From Gemmatimonadaceae bacterium (GTDB lineage Bacteria; Gemmatimonadota; Gemmatimonadetes; Gemmatimonadales; Gemmatimonadaceae), in contig JAHBVS010000003.1 in NCBI GenBank assembly GCA_019637445.1, positions 124,001 through 188,000 on the forward strand: a DNA stretch of 64,000 nt, given 5' to 3'. A model generated the notes under the pieces. It ran no database searches and was not told the origin of the DNA. It saw nothing but the letters and a program-made list of their open reading frames with translations. A program made the position numbers and the translations under genes. Shown here piece after piece: positions 16,732-25,307 of the stretch (the stretch's first letter is position 1; each line of letters opens with the position of its first letter).

Positions 16732-17990
16732 CCGCCGTCGGTGATGTGTTCTCGCCGGCCGCCACGGCCGGTGCCGCCGCGCGTGTCACGACGCGCGCCA
16801 CACCACGCGACTCCGCGCGGGCGCCCCACGAGCGCATCCGTTGGGAGATGAGCCTCGCCGCGCGGGCGCTGGTGATGCTCACGGCCGCGCTGGTGGTCTT
16901 CGGCCTCACCACACTTTACTCCGCGAGCTCGATCGTCGCCGTGCAGGCCGGCAACCCCAGCTGGCACTTCTTCGTGAAGCAGTTGACGGGTGTGGGCGTC
17001 GGCATCGTCGCGTTTGCCGTGCTTGCCAAGGTGGATGCGGAGCGCTGGCGTACCCTCGCGTGGCCAATGCTTGCCGTGGCCGTGCTCACGATGCTCATCA
17101 CGGTGATCCCCGGCATGCCCGCGAGCATTGCGCCGCGCATCAATGGCTCGCGTCGTTTTCTGCTCGGCGGCTCCATCCAGCCCTCGGAGTTCGGCAAGCT
17201 GGCCCTCGTGATGTGGACGGCGATGCTGATCGTGAAGAAGGGCGGCGCCGAGGGCCTGAAGCGGCTGACCAAGGGGCTGATGCCGTTCGGTGTCATCTTC
17301 GGTGTGCTGAGCGTGCTCTGCGTGCTGCAGCCCGACCTCTCCGTGCCGCTGTTCTACGCCGTCGTGATGGGAGCCATGCTGTTCTCCGCCGGCGCGCGCA
17401 TCGGCCACTTCGTGCTGCTTGGCGTCCTGCTGCTACCGGTGCTCTGGTCGCAGGTGAACCGCCTTGAGTATGTGATGGCGCGCATCCTCGGCTTTGCCGG
17501 TGCCAGCGGCGCCGAGGCCGAGGTGAACTACCAACTGACGCAGTCGCTGATTGCCGTGGGCTCGGGCGGACTGCTCGGCGTCGGCTTCGGGCAGGGCCGC
17601 CAGCAGTACGGCTTCCTGCCGCTGCCGTACAATGACTTCATCGGTTCGAACGTCGGCGAGGAGTGGGGCTTCATCGGGCTGGCGGGACTGATCCTCGTCT
17701 ACGCGCTCTGGGGCTGGCTGGGCTTTCGCATCGCCAAGCACGCGCGCACGCCGTTCACGCAGTTGGTGGCCTTGGGGCTGACGGTGACGATGCTCGTGAC
17801 CGCGTACCTGCACATCGGTGTCGTCATCGGACTGCTGCCGACGACGGGCCTGACGCTGCCGTTCATCTCGTATGGCCGGTCGAACATCCTGCTCTCGCTG
17901 GTGATGACGGGCATCCTGGTGAACATCGGCAGCACGGCGGAGCGCGTCGTGGGCGATCGAGCTTCGGACCCGCTGGCTGCGCGGCGCTAG
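16728..17990 (+). CDS. ftsW: SEDS glycosyltransferase / lipid II polymerase FtsW
   Basis: SEDS-family polymerase that works with FtsI at the septum. The 420-residue protein has an unusually long polar N-terminal tail of about 40 residues, then about ten membrane segments with LTTLYSASS, NGSRRFLLGGSIQPSEFGKL, QPDLSV and the signature GQGRQQYGFLPLPYNDFI, ending in PTTGLTLPFISYGRSN. GTG 16728 overlaps the murD stop; an ATG at 16848 just before the first helix would remove the tail. The position between murD and murG is standard. Confidence 0.95.
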   Translation: MTAVGDVFSPAATAGAAARVTTRATPRDSARAPHERIRWEMSLAARALVMLTAALVVFGLTTLYSASSIVAVQAGNPSWHFFVKQLTGVGVGIVAFAVLAKVDAERWRTLAWPMLAVAVLTMLITVIPGMPASIAPRINGSRRFLLGGSIQPSEFGKLALVMWTAMLIVKKGGAEGLKRLTKGLMPFGVIFGVLSVLCVLQPDLSVPLFYAVVMGAMLFSAGARIGHFVLLGVLLLPVLWSQVNRLEYVMARILGFAGASGAEAEVNYQLTQSLIAVGSGGLLGVGFGQGRQQYGFLPLPYNDFIGSNVGEEWGFIGLAGLILVYALWGWLGFRIAKHARTPFTQLVALGLTVTMLVTAYLHIGVVIGLLPTTGLTLPFISYGRSNILLSLVMTGILVNIGSTAERVVGDRASDPLAARR

Positions 17991-17991
17991 C

Positions 17992-19134
17992 GTGAGCCGC
18001 GAAGGTCGCCCTGGCAGTGAAGGCGCGGCAGGCAGCGCCGGGCACAGGGTGCACGTCTGGTTCAGCGGCGGTGGAACGGGCGGACACCTATACCCGGGGC
18101 TCGCCATCGCGCGGGCCTTGGTGCGCACGCGTCCCGACGTGCAGCCGTTCTTCGTCGGCGCGATGCGGGGCATCGAACGCGACGTGCTGCCGACGACGGA
18201 GTTTCCGCATCTGCTGCTGGACCTGCATCCGCTGTATCGCCCGCAGGTCTGGAAGAACTGGCGCACGCTGCGCGGCGCCTGGGCGGGGTGGAGTCGACTC
18301 GATGACGCGGCGCGCGAACGTGCGCCACGACTTGTCGTCGGTACGGGCGGCTACGCCGCAGGCCTGACGCTGTTCTGGGCCTGGCGTCGCGGGATTCCCG
18401 CCGTTCAGCACATCGGCGATTCGGTGCCGGGCATTACGGCGCGTTGGAGCGCGCGCTTCACGCGCGAGGCGTACCTCGGCTTCCCCGAAGCAGCCTCGCA
18501 CCTGCCCAGCGGTCGTGCGGAACTTCGCGATACGGGGAATCCGATCGAACCGCCGCCTGACATCCGACCGGCGCGCGCCGAGGCGCGGGCGCGTTGGGGC
18601 TTTCCCGCCTCGGCGTCCGTGCTGCTTGTGTTCGGCGGCTCGCAGGGGGCGCGCGCCATCAACCAAGCGGTTGCGGCCTGGGTGGAGCAGGGGATCCCCG
18701 ACGGACTCTGCGTACTCTGGGCCACGGGGCGTGCGCAGCACGATGCCTACGCGCATCTGGATCGGCCGGACGTCCGCGTGCTGCCGTATCTCTCGCCGAT
18801 CGCCGAGGCCTACGCGACGGCGGATCTCGCCTTGGTGCGCGGTGGGATGATGGGCAGCAGCGAGCTCTGTGCCTGGGGCGTGCCGATGTTGATCGTGCCC
18901 TTGCCGAGCGCGGCGGCCGACCACCAGACGGAAAACGCGCGGGTGCTCGAGGCCGCAGGGGCGGCGTTGCACCTGCCGCAGTCGGCGCTGTCGGCGGAGC
19001 GGTTGTCGCGCGAGATCGGCGGCCTGCTGTCGGATCCCACTCGGCTCGCGGCGATGTCCGCGGCTGCCAAGGCGCGCGGCCGCCCGCAGGCCGCGGCAGA
19101 GATTGCGCGATACATCGCCGCGTATCTTTCCTGA
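17992..19134 (+). CDS. murG: Lipid II synthase MurG (GT28 glycosyltransferase)
   Basis: Adds GlcNAc to lipid I at the inner face of the membrane. The 380-residue protein has the N-terminal glycine-rich loop SGGGTGGHLYPGLAIA, GTGGYAAG in the first domain, the second-domain motif FGGSQGARAIN, and VRGGMMGSSELCAWGVPML, which corresponds to the family signature although the usual SRAGA is replaced by VRGGM. The GTG start lies one base after the ftsW stop. A TATCTTTC box for murC is embedded in its last codons. Confidence 0.94.
   Translation: MSREGRPGSEGAAGSAGHRVHVWFSGGGTGGHLYPGLAIARALVRTRPDVQPFFVGAMRGIERDVLPTTEFPHLLLDLHPLYRPQVWKNWRTLRGAWAGWSRLDDAARERAPRLVVGTGGYAAGLTLFWAWRRGIPAVQHIGDSVPGITARWSARFTREAYLGFPEAASHLPSGRAELRDTGNPIEPPPDIRPARAEARARWGFPASASVLLVFGGSQGARAINQAVAAWVEQGIPDGLCVLWATGRAQHDAYAHLDRPDVRVLPYLSPIAEAYATADLALVRGGMMGSSELCAWGVPMLIVPLPSAAADHQTENARVLEAAGAALHLPQSALSAERLSREIGGLLSDPTRLAAMSAAAKARGRPQAAAEIARYIAAYLS
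19123..19130 (+). promoter_or_regulatory. Putative -10 box for murC inside the murG 3' end
   Basis: TATCTTTC lies five bases before the murC ATG and is identical to the box four bases before miaB. No Shine-Dalgarno sequence precedes murC. An internal promoter giving a leaderless murC-ftsQ-ftsA transcript is inferred. Confidence 0.4.
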
Positions 19135-19135
19135 C

Positions 19136-20512
19136 ATGCCATTGATCGATCCAACCGACCCGCGACCCGTGCACTTCATGGGGATCGCGGGTGCGGGGAT
19201 GAGTGCGCTCGCCGAGCTCTGCCATCGGCGCGGCACGCGCGTCACCGGTTGCGACCAGTCGCTCGCCGGTGCGGCGGACCTGCGGACGCTGGGCATCGCG
19301 ATGCACGAGGGGCACGATGCGGCGCACGTGGCGGGGCATCGCGCGCTCGTGGTCACGAGTGCCGTGCCGAAGGACCATCCGGAGATTGCCGCCGCGCGCG
19401 CTGCCGGCATCCCGGTGATCCGGCGCGCCGAGGCCTTGGCGGAGGCGACGGCCGGCGGCACGCTGATCGGCATCGCGGGCACACACGGCAAGAGCACGAC
19501 GACGGTGATGACGACGGAAGCGCTCGCCGCCGCCGGACGGAATCCGACTGGAGTCGTGGGCGCGAGGGTGCGTGCCTGGAACGGGAATCTCTCGGACGGC
19601 GGGCACGAGGTGTTCGTCGTTGAGGCCGACGAGTACGACCGCTCGTTCCTCGCGCTGTGGCCCACGGTCGCGGTGGTGACGAACGTCGAGGCGGACCATC
19701 TCGACATCTACGCGGACCTGGCCGACATCACGGCGACCTTCGCGGAGTTCGTGCGGCGGGCGCGGTACGTGGTGCTCTGCGCAGACGACCTTGGCGCCAA
19801 CGCCCTGCCGAGTCCGGCGACAGCCGAGGTGATTCGATACGGTGTGACGAGCCCCGACGCGCGATTGGTGGCGCGCGATGTGCGTGCCGTGGACGGCGGC
19901 AGCGTCTTCACGGTGCACTACGACGGCAAGGCGATGGGCGAGGTGCGCCTGGCCGTGCCCGGGCTGCACAACGTGCGCAACGCGCTCGCCGCGCTGGCCT
20001 GTGGCATCGGGCCTTGGGGACTGACGGTGGAGCAGATGGCGCCGGGGCTCGCGCGCTTCGTGGGTGCGGAGCGGCGCTTCGAACGCTTGGGCTCGGCACA
20101 GGGCATCGAGGTTGTGGACGACTACGCGCACCACCCGACCGAGGTGCGGGCGACGCTCGCCGCCGCGCGCGACGCGTTTCCAGGGCGGCGCATCGTCGTG
20201 GCCTTTCAGCCGCACCTCTTCAGCCGCACGCGGGACTTTGCCGATGACTTCGGCGCGGCGCTGGCGCAGGCCGACGCCGTCTTCCTGGCGGACATCTATC
20301 CGGCGCGTGAGCAGCCAATCCCCGGAGTGACGAGCGCCCTGGTCGCCGATGCGTTGGCGACACGCGAGCGAAGCCCGCGGTGGAGCGGCCCGCGCAGCGA
20401 GCTGGCCGCAGCGCTCACGACCGAAGTGCGCGAGGGCGACGTGGTGTTCACTGTCGGGGCGGGGGACATCACCAAGACCGGACCCGAGCTGCTCGCGCGG
20501 CTCGGGGGCTGA
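19136..20512 (+). CDS. murC: UDP-MurNAc:L-alanine ligase MurC
   Basis: First amino-acid ligase of peptidoglycan precursor synthesis. The 458-residue protein has the N-terminal HFMGIAGAGMSALAEL, the ATP-binding GTHGKSTTT at about 119-127, VVEADEYDRSFL and TNVEADHLDIY in the central domain, and VVDDYAHHPTEV followed by QPHLFSRTRDF in the C-terminal domain. ATG 19136 directly precedes the conserved N-terminus; extending upstream adds residues with no family match. No murB or ddl follows, in contrast to many dcw clusters; ftsQ begins three bases later. Confidence 0.97.
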   Translation: MPLIDPTDPRPVHFMGIAGAGMSALAELCHRRGTRVTGCDQSLAGAADLRTLGIAMHEGHDAAHVAGHRALVVTSAVPKDHPEIAAARAAGIPVIRRAEALAEATAGGTLIGIAGTHGKSTTTVMTTEALAAAGRNPTGVVGARVRAWNGNLSDGGHEVFVVEADEYDRSFLALWPTVAVVTNVEADHLDIYADLADITATFAEFVRRARYVVLCADDLGANALPSPATAEVIRYGVTSPDARLVARDVRAVDGGSVFTVHYDGKAMGEVRLAVPGLHNVRNALAALACGIGPWGLTVEQMAPGLARFVGAERRFERLGSAQGIEVVDDYAHHPTEVRATLAAARDAFPGRRIVVAFQPHLFSRTRDFADDFGAALAQADAVFLADIYPAREQPIPGVTSALVADALATRERSPRWSGPRSELAAALTTEVREGDVVFTVGAGDITKTGPELLARLGG

Positions 20513-20515
20513 TCA

Positions 20516-21289
20516 ATGCGCGACACGGCTGCAGATGGAACAGGTCGGTCGGCGCGCGGCCTCGGTGCGTCGGGCACGGGCGATGGCGGCGGGCCCAGCA
20601 AGTCGCGTCGCCTACTGCACCGCATCACGCGTGTTGCGCTGGTGCTGGCCGTGCTCGCCAGCCCCTGGTGGGGACGCGCCCTGCTGCAGCAGATGGACTT
20701 CTTCCGCGTGCAGCGCGTGGAGCTCGAGGGCCTCCGTTACGCCGCGCCCGACGAAATCGTTTCGCGGTTGAGGGTCGACACGACCGCGTCCGTGTGGGAC
20801 GACGTGTCGCCGCTCGAGGCGCGGGTGGCGGAGCATCCGCAGGTGCGCACGGTGCGTATCCGGCGAAAGCTTCCCGGCACGCTCGTCGTCGTCGTGACGG
20901 AGAATCCGCCGGTAGCATTGGTCAACACGCCGCGCGGGATGGTGGTCACGGATGCGGCGGGGGACTCGCTACCGGTGGATCCCACGGCGGTTGACGTGGA
21001 CCTGCCGGTGCTCGCCCGGGAGGACACGCTGCTGCTCCGGCTGCTCGCGGAGACGCAGGCCGATGAGCCGGCCCTCTTCGCGCGACTGAGCGAAGCAGGC
21101 CGGACGGCGCGGGGGGATGTGCTGCTGGAACTCGCCGAGTTCCGGATCCTCGCGACGCCGGCGGTAACGGCCGCGCGGCTGGCCGACGTGCTCCCCGTGG
21201 AACTCGATGCGGCGCGACGTCAGTGGACGATCCGTGAGCTCGACCTACGCTACCGTGACCAAGTGATCGTCCGTCTAAAGACCAAATGA
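20516..21289 (+). CDS. ftsQ: Cell division protein FtsQ (POTRA domain)
   Basis: Bitopic divisome protein of the FtsQLB complex. The 257-residue protein has a polar cytoplasmic tail of about 35 residues, a membrane helix (ITRVALVLAVLASPWWG), then a POTRA-type domain (FFRVQRVELEGLRYAAPDEIV, VSPLEARVAEHPQVRTVRIRRKLPGTL split over residues 62-125) and a beta domain with VTDAAGDSLP. Location between murC and ftsA, topology and POTRA pattern agree. The stop overlaps the ftsA ATG (ATGA). Confidence 0.93.
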   Translation: MRDTAADGTGRSARGLGASGTGDGGGPSKSRRLLHRITRVALVLAVLASPWWGRALLQQMDFFRVQRVELEGLRYAAPDEIVSRLRVDTTASVWDDVSPLEARVAEHPQVRTVRIRRKLPGTLVVVVTENPPVALVNTPRGMVVTDAAGDSLPVDPTAVDVDLPVLAREDTLLLRLLAETQADEPALFARLSEAGRTARGDVLLELAEFRILATPAVTAARLADVLPVELDAARRQWTIRELDLRYRDQVIVRLKTK

Positions 21290-22554
21290 ACCTCGACCGT
21301 CTCGTCGCTGGCCTCGATATCGGATCCGCCAAGACCACCGCTGTCATCGCGGAGGTCGTGGGGGATCTGCCCAAGCATCCCACGGTGAACATCCTGGGCG
21401 TCGGGCAGGCGCGCACCACGGGCCTGCGGAAGGGCGTGGTGGCCGACATCGAGGAAACGCAGCGCTCCATCACCAAGGCCATGCAGGACGCCGAGCGAAT
21501 GGCAGGCGCGCGCGTCGAGACCGTCTATGCGGGCATCGCCGGCGAGCACGTGCAGGCCATGACCTCCACGGGCATCGCCAGCGTGACCGGCAAGGAAATC
21601 ACCCGCGCCGACGTGGACCGCGCCAATGCGGTCGCCCGCGCGCAGGCCATTCCGCAGGACCGCGAGCTGATCCACGCAATCCCGCAGGAATACACGGTCG
21701 ACAAGAACCAGGGCGTGCGCGATCCCGTCGGCATGATCGGCACGCGGCTCGAGACGGAGATGTACCTCGTCACCATCGGCGCCTCGCCGGCGATGAACCT
21801 GCGCAAGGCGGTGGAGCGGGCCGGGTATCAGGTCGGTGAGCTGGTACTGGAGCCGCTCGCGTCTGCGCTCTCCGTGCTGACGGACGACGAAAAGGAACTG
21901 GGTGTCGCCCTGATCGAGATGGGCGCCGGCACCACCGACGTCGCCGTCTTCCACGAAGGCAAGATCCGCTACCTCGGCACCGTCGGCTTCGGTGGCGTGA
22001 ACGTCACCAGCGACATCGTGCACGGACTCGGCGTGACGCAGTTGGATGCGGAGCGCCTCAAGGAGCAGTACGGCGCGGCCTATGAGCCGATCGTGAAGCA
22101 GACGGGCGAGGTCATCAAGCTGCCGAGCACGGCGGCGCAGGGCGACCGGGAGATCCCGCGCGAGTTGCTGGCACACATCATCCACCAGCGCACGCAGGAG
22201 ATCTACGAGATGGTCCTGCGCAACGTGGAGGAGGCCGGCCTGCTGCCGCGCCTCGCCGCGGGTGTGGTGGTGACCGGTGGCGCCGCGGCCCAGCCGGGCT
22301 CGGATCTGTTGGCCAGCGACGTCTTCGGCACCGGCGCCCGCGTCGGCGTCCCCGGTGAGTACCTTGGCGGCCTCGCCGACAGCGTCCAGAGCCCGCGCTT
22401 CTCCACCGTGACCGGCCTGGTCCAGTATGGCGCCCACCGCGTGGCGATCGGGGCCAGCCAAGGGAAGGGGCGGCGGCTGTCGCTCTCGAATGCGGCGCCG
22501 AACATGGACTCGATGGCGCAGCGGTTTAAGACTTGGCTGCAGGATTGGTTTTAA
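21286..22554 (+). CDS. ftsA: Actin-like cell division protein FtsA
   Basis: Membrane-tethered actin homologue that anchors FtsZ. The 422-residue protein has the phosphate-1 motif AGLDIGSAKTTAVIAEV, the 1C region with ADVDRANAVARAQAIP, HAIPQEYTVD, the second phosphate loop LIEMGAGTTDVAVF, and VVVTGGAAAQPG. The final residues (FKTWLQDWF) form an amphipathic helix expected to bind the membrane. The ATG overlaps the ftsQ stop. A heptad-repeat palindrome begins at the base after its stop codon and separates it from ftsZ. Confidence 0.97.
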   Translation: MNLDRLVAGLDIGSAKTTAVIAEVVGDLPKHPTVNILGVGQARTTGLRKGVVADIEETQRSITKAMQDAERMAGARVETVYAGIAGEHVQAMTSTGIASVTGKEITRADVDRANAVARAQAIPQDRELIHAIPQEYTVDKNQGVRDPVGMIGTRLETEMYLVTIGASPAMNLRKAVERAGYQVGELVLEPLASALSVLTDDEKELGVALIEMGAGTTDVAVFHEGKIRYLGTVGFGGVNVTSDIVHGLGVTQLDAERLKEQYGAAYEPIVKQTGEVIKLPSTAAQGDREIPRELLAHIIHQRTQEIYEMVLRNVEEAGLLPRLAAGVVVTGGAAAQPGSDLLASDVFGTGARVGVPGEYLGGLADSVQSPRFSTVTGLVQYGAHRVAIGASQGKGRRLSLSNAAPNMDSMAQRFKTWLQDWF

Positions 22555-22650
22555 GACGGAAGACGGAGGACGAAGGACGGAAGAGAACGGCGGACAGCGG
22601 CGATTCGGGGCGGGGCTCCGGATCGCCGTTTGGCTTCCGTCCTTCGTCCT
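22555..22650. repeat. Inverted heptad-repeat element (GACGRAG family) between ftsA and ftsZ
   Basis: Four 7-mers (GACGGAA, GACGGAG, GACGAAG, GACGGAA) run from 22555 to 22582, starting at the base after the ftsA stop. Bases 22567-22583 are the exact reverse complement of 22634-22650, and an inner pair AACGGCG (22586-22592) / CGCCGTT (22624-22630) extends the hairpin around a GC-rich core. The same heptad occurs in tandem at 31627-31661. The element may act as a 3' hairpin for ftsA mRNA. Confidence 0.85.
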
Positions 22651-22776
22651 ACCACCTTCGCCTCTGTCCGAGGTCACAAATCTGCTCAATCCAGTCGAAG
22701 GCAGTGGACAACCCCACCGTTTCCCCCGCACCCCCCGAGTCGTCATCCCACGTGTGAAGGCGGGCCCGGATTGGGC

Positions 22777-22784
22777 TATATTTC
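22777..22784 (+). promoter_or_regulatory. Putative -10 region for ftsZ
   Basis: TATATTTC in the otherwise GC-rich 288-base ftsA-ftsZ gap resembles the TAKCTTTC boxes elsewhere in the window. It would place transcription about 50 bases before the ftsZ ATG. The -35 region is unclear (GTGAAG at 17-base spacing). The rest of the gap, apart from the upstream palindrome, shows no gene. Confidence 0.35.
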
Positions 22785-22842
22785 CCGTCCTCCGGCGCCG
22801 CCCGTGACCCGTTCACCCTCCACCGTTCCCCATTCTCCCTCT

Positions 22843-24015
22843 ATGAGCATCTTCGAGTTCGAGGAGACCAACGCCCAACACGCCCGGATGAAGGTCGTGG
22901 GGGTTGGCGGCGGCGGTGGCAACGCGGTCAACCGGATGATCGAGGAGCAGCTCGAGGGCGTCGAGTTCATTTCCGTGAACACCGACGCGCAGGCGCTGCT
23001 CAACTCCAAGTCCGACGTCAAGATCCAGATCGGCAAGAAGCTCACGCGGGGCCTCGGCGCCGGCGCCCGCCCGGAAATCGGGCGTCAGGCGATCGAGGAA
23101 AATCGCGATGAGGTGATGCGCGCCATCCAAGGCTCGGACCTCGTGTTCGTGACCTGCGGCATGGGTGGCGGCACCGGCACCGGTGCGGCGCCGATCGTCT
23201 GCGAACTCGCACGTGAGGTCGGCGCGCTCACCGTGGGCATCGTCACCAAGCCGTTCCTGTTCGAAGGCCGCAAGCGCATGCGCCAGGCCGACGAGGGCAT
23301 CGCCGAGATGGCCAAGCACGTGGACACGATGATCGTCGTGCCCAACGAGCGGCTGCTCGCCGTGGTGGGCAAGGGCATCCCGTTCCAAGACGCGCTCAAG
23401 AAGGCCGACGAAGTGCTGCTGCAGGCCACGGGCGGCATCTCCGGCATCATCACGAAGGCCGGCATGGTGAACGTGGACTTCGCCGACGTGCGCACGGTCA
23501 TGAAGGACGGCGGCTCGGCCATCATGGGCACCGGCATCGGCCGCGGCGACAACCGCGCGCTGGACGCTGCCCGCATGGCCATCGAGAGCCCGCTGCTCGA
23601 CAACGTGTCGATCGCTGGCGCGCGCGGTGTGCTGATCAACATCACCGGCGGCCACGAGATGACGCTGGACGAGGTCACGACCATCGCCGAGGTGGTGAAG
23701 GAAGCGGTGGGCGAGGAGGCCGAGATCATCTTCGGCTCGGTGAGCGAGCCGGCCATGCAGGGCGAGGTGCGCGTGACGGTGATCGCCACGGGCTTCGCGC
23801 GGAAGGCGCAGGGTGGGATGGCGATCCCGCAGCGGGCCAGCACGCCGGTGATCCCGTTGGATCCGCTCGCGCGTTCGCAGCGTCCGTCGATCGGTGGCAC
23901 GCAGGCTCCGGCGGCAGGGAATGCTGTGCCGCGCCCGCGGCCCTCGCAGGCCCGCCCGGCGGAGGATCTCAGCGACCTCGAGATCCCGACGTTCATTCGG
24001 AGACAGATGGACTGA
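22843..24015 (+). CDS. ftsZ: Tubulin-like division GTPase FtsZ
   Basis: Forms the Z ring. The 390-residue protein has [16 protein letters not shown], the tubulin signature GGGTGTG at about 108-114, [11 protein letters not shown], the T7 loop region with [13 protein letters not shown], and a short linker (about 325-375) ending in the conserved C-terminal peptide [11 protein letters not shown] that binds FtsA. ATG 22843 was chosen because the upstream in-frame extension lies in the non-coding gap and has no family match. The stop overlaps the start of the M23 peptidase gene (TGATG). Confidence 0.98.
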   Translation: MSIFEFEETNAQHARMKVVGVGGGGGNAVNRMIEEQLEGVEFISVNTDAQALLNSKSDVKIQIGKKLTRGLGAGARPEIGRQAIEENRDEVMRAIQGSDLVFVTCGMGGGTGTGAAPIVCELAREVGALTVGIVTKPFLFEGRKRMRQADEGIAEMAKHVDTMIVVPNERLLAVVGKGIPFQDALKKADEVLLQATGGISGIITKAGMVNVDFADVRTVMKDGGSAIMGTGIGRGDNRALDAARMAIESPLLDNVSIAGARGVLINITGGHEMTLDEVTTIAEVVKEAVGEEAEIIFGSVSEPAMQGEVRVTVIATGFARKAQGGMAIPQRASTPVIPLDPLARSQRPSIGGTQAPAAGNAVPRPRPSQARPAEDLSDLEIPTFIRRQMD

Positions 24016-25271
24016 TGCCGGGCACTGGACGGCGGATTCTGACGGGCGCGGTGGTCGCGGGTCTCGCGATCGCCGCGCTTCGGTTGCCGGCCCCCACGCC
24101 GGGCGACCCGTCCGCCGTGCTGTCCATCCTGCAACCGGACCTGCAGCCTTGGACCGCGCACGACACGCTGGGTGAAGGGGAGACGCTGAGCGGCCTGTTG
24201 GCGCGCCGCGGCCTCACGGGTGTCGAGGCGCTGAACGTGATCAAGGCGGCCACGCCGCTGAATCCGCGGCGCCTGCGCCCCGGACTCGCCGTGGAAGTCT
24301 CCGGTGACACAACCGACACGCGGCCGCACGAGATCCGCTTCCGCCTCGCGGTGGACCGCATCGTGCGCTTGGCGCGCTCCGGCGACTCATGGGCGGCCAC
24401 GGAAGAGATTCTGCCGTGGAAGATCGACACGCTGATTGTGCGCGGCACGGTGGAATCGTCGCTGTACCAGGCCATTGGCATGGGCAGCGAGGGCATGCTG
24501 AGCGGCCGCGCGCGCGACGAACTGGCCTGGAGCATCGCCGACATCTACGAGTACAAGATCGACATGTCGCGTGAGCTGCGGCAGGGCGACAAGGTGCGCG
24601 CGCTCTTTGAGCGGCATACCGCGCCCGACGGGACACAGCGCATCGGGAAGGTGATCGCAGCGGGTCTTCAGCAGGCGGGCACCGAGATCCAGGCCTTCCG
24701 TCTGGAGAAGGCGGACGGCGGCGTGCGCTACTACGATGAGAAGGGACGCTCGCTGGCGTCGATGTTCCTGCGCAATCCGGTGTCGTTCCGCCGCATCTCG
24801 AGCAGCTTCGGTCGCCGCCGTCACCCGATCCTCGGGACGATGCGCAACCACAACGGCATGGACTACGCGGCGAATGCCGGTACGCCGGTGCGCAGCATCG
24901 GTGATGGCGTCGTGATCTCCGCCGGCCGCAACGGTGGCTACGGCAACCAGATCGAAATCCGGCACTCGAACGGCTTCGTGTCGCGTTACGCGCATCTGCG
25001 TGGCTTCGCCGAGGGCATCCGGAAGGGCACGCGGGTGCGGATTGAGCAGACGATTGGCTACGTGGGCTCAACGGGCCTTTCGACCGCGCCGCACCTGCAT
25101 TTCGAGATTCTCGTCGGCGGGCAGTTCCGCGACCCGCGCCGTGCCCTGGCCATGGTCGAGTCTGGCCCGCCGCTTTCGGGTACCGAGCTGGCGCGCTTTG
25201 AGCAAGCCCGGGATGCCGTCCTGTTCGCCCTTGAGCAACCAGCGGGACCACTTCGCGCGCTCGGCAACTAG
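24015..25271 (+). CDS. M23-family (LytM-like) peptidase, envelope
   Basis: A 418-residue protein with an N-terminal membrane anchor or signal (ILTGAVVAGLAIAAL), a LysM/OapA-like region (LGEGETLSGLLARRGL, about 50-100), a middle domain, and a C-terminal M23 zinc endopeptidase domain with HNGMDYA (metal ligands H and D), RYAHLRGF and HLHFEI. All four expected metal/catalytic positions are present, so it is probably an active peptidoglycan hydrolase rather than an EnvC-type activator. It overlaps ftsZ by one base, which suggests a role in septal wall splitting (inferred). Confidence 0.92.
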   Translation: MPGTGRRILTGAVVAGLAIAALRLPAPTPGDPSAVLSILQPDLQPWTAHDTLGEGETLSGLLARRGLTGVEALNVIKAATPLNPRRLRPGLAVEVSGDTTDTRPHEIRFRLAVDRIVRLARSGDSWAATEEILPWKIDTLIVRGTVESSLYQAIGMGSEGMLSGRARDELAWSIADIYEYKIDMSRELRQGDKVRALFERHTAPDGTQRIGKVIAAGLQQAGTEIQAFRLEKADGGVRYYDEKGRSLASMFLRNPVSFRRISSSFGRRRHPILGTMRNHNGMDYAANAGTPVRSIGDGVVISAGRNGGYGNQIEIRHSNGFVSRYAHLRGFAEGIRKGTRVRIEQTIGYVGSTGLSTAPHLHFEILVGGQFRDPRRALAMVESGPPLSGTELARFEQARDAVLFALEQPAGPLRALGN

Positions 25272-25307
25272 CTTTCGGCGCGTGACCAGCGCCGGTAGAC
25301 CACACAC

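Noticed and set aside
22630-22842. Upstream in-frame extension of FtsZ by 71 codons
   Set aside because: The extension covers the palindrome arm and the promoter-like region, is Pro/Ser-rich, and has no counterpart in FtsZ; ATG 22843 matches the family N-terminus.
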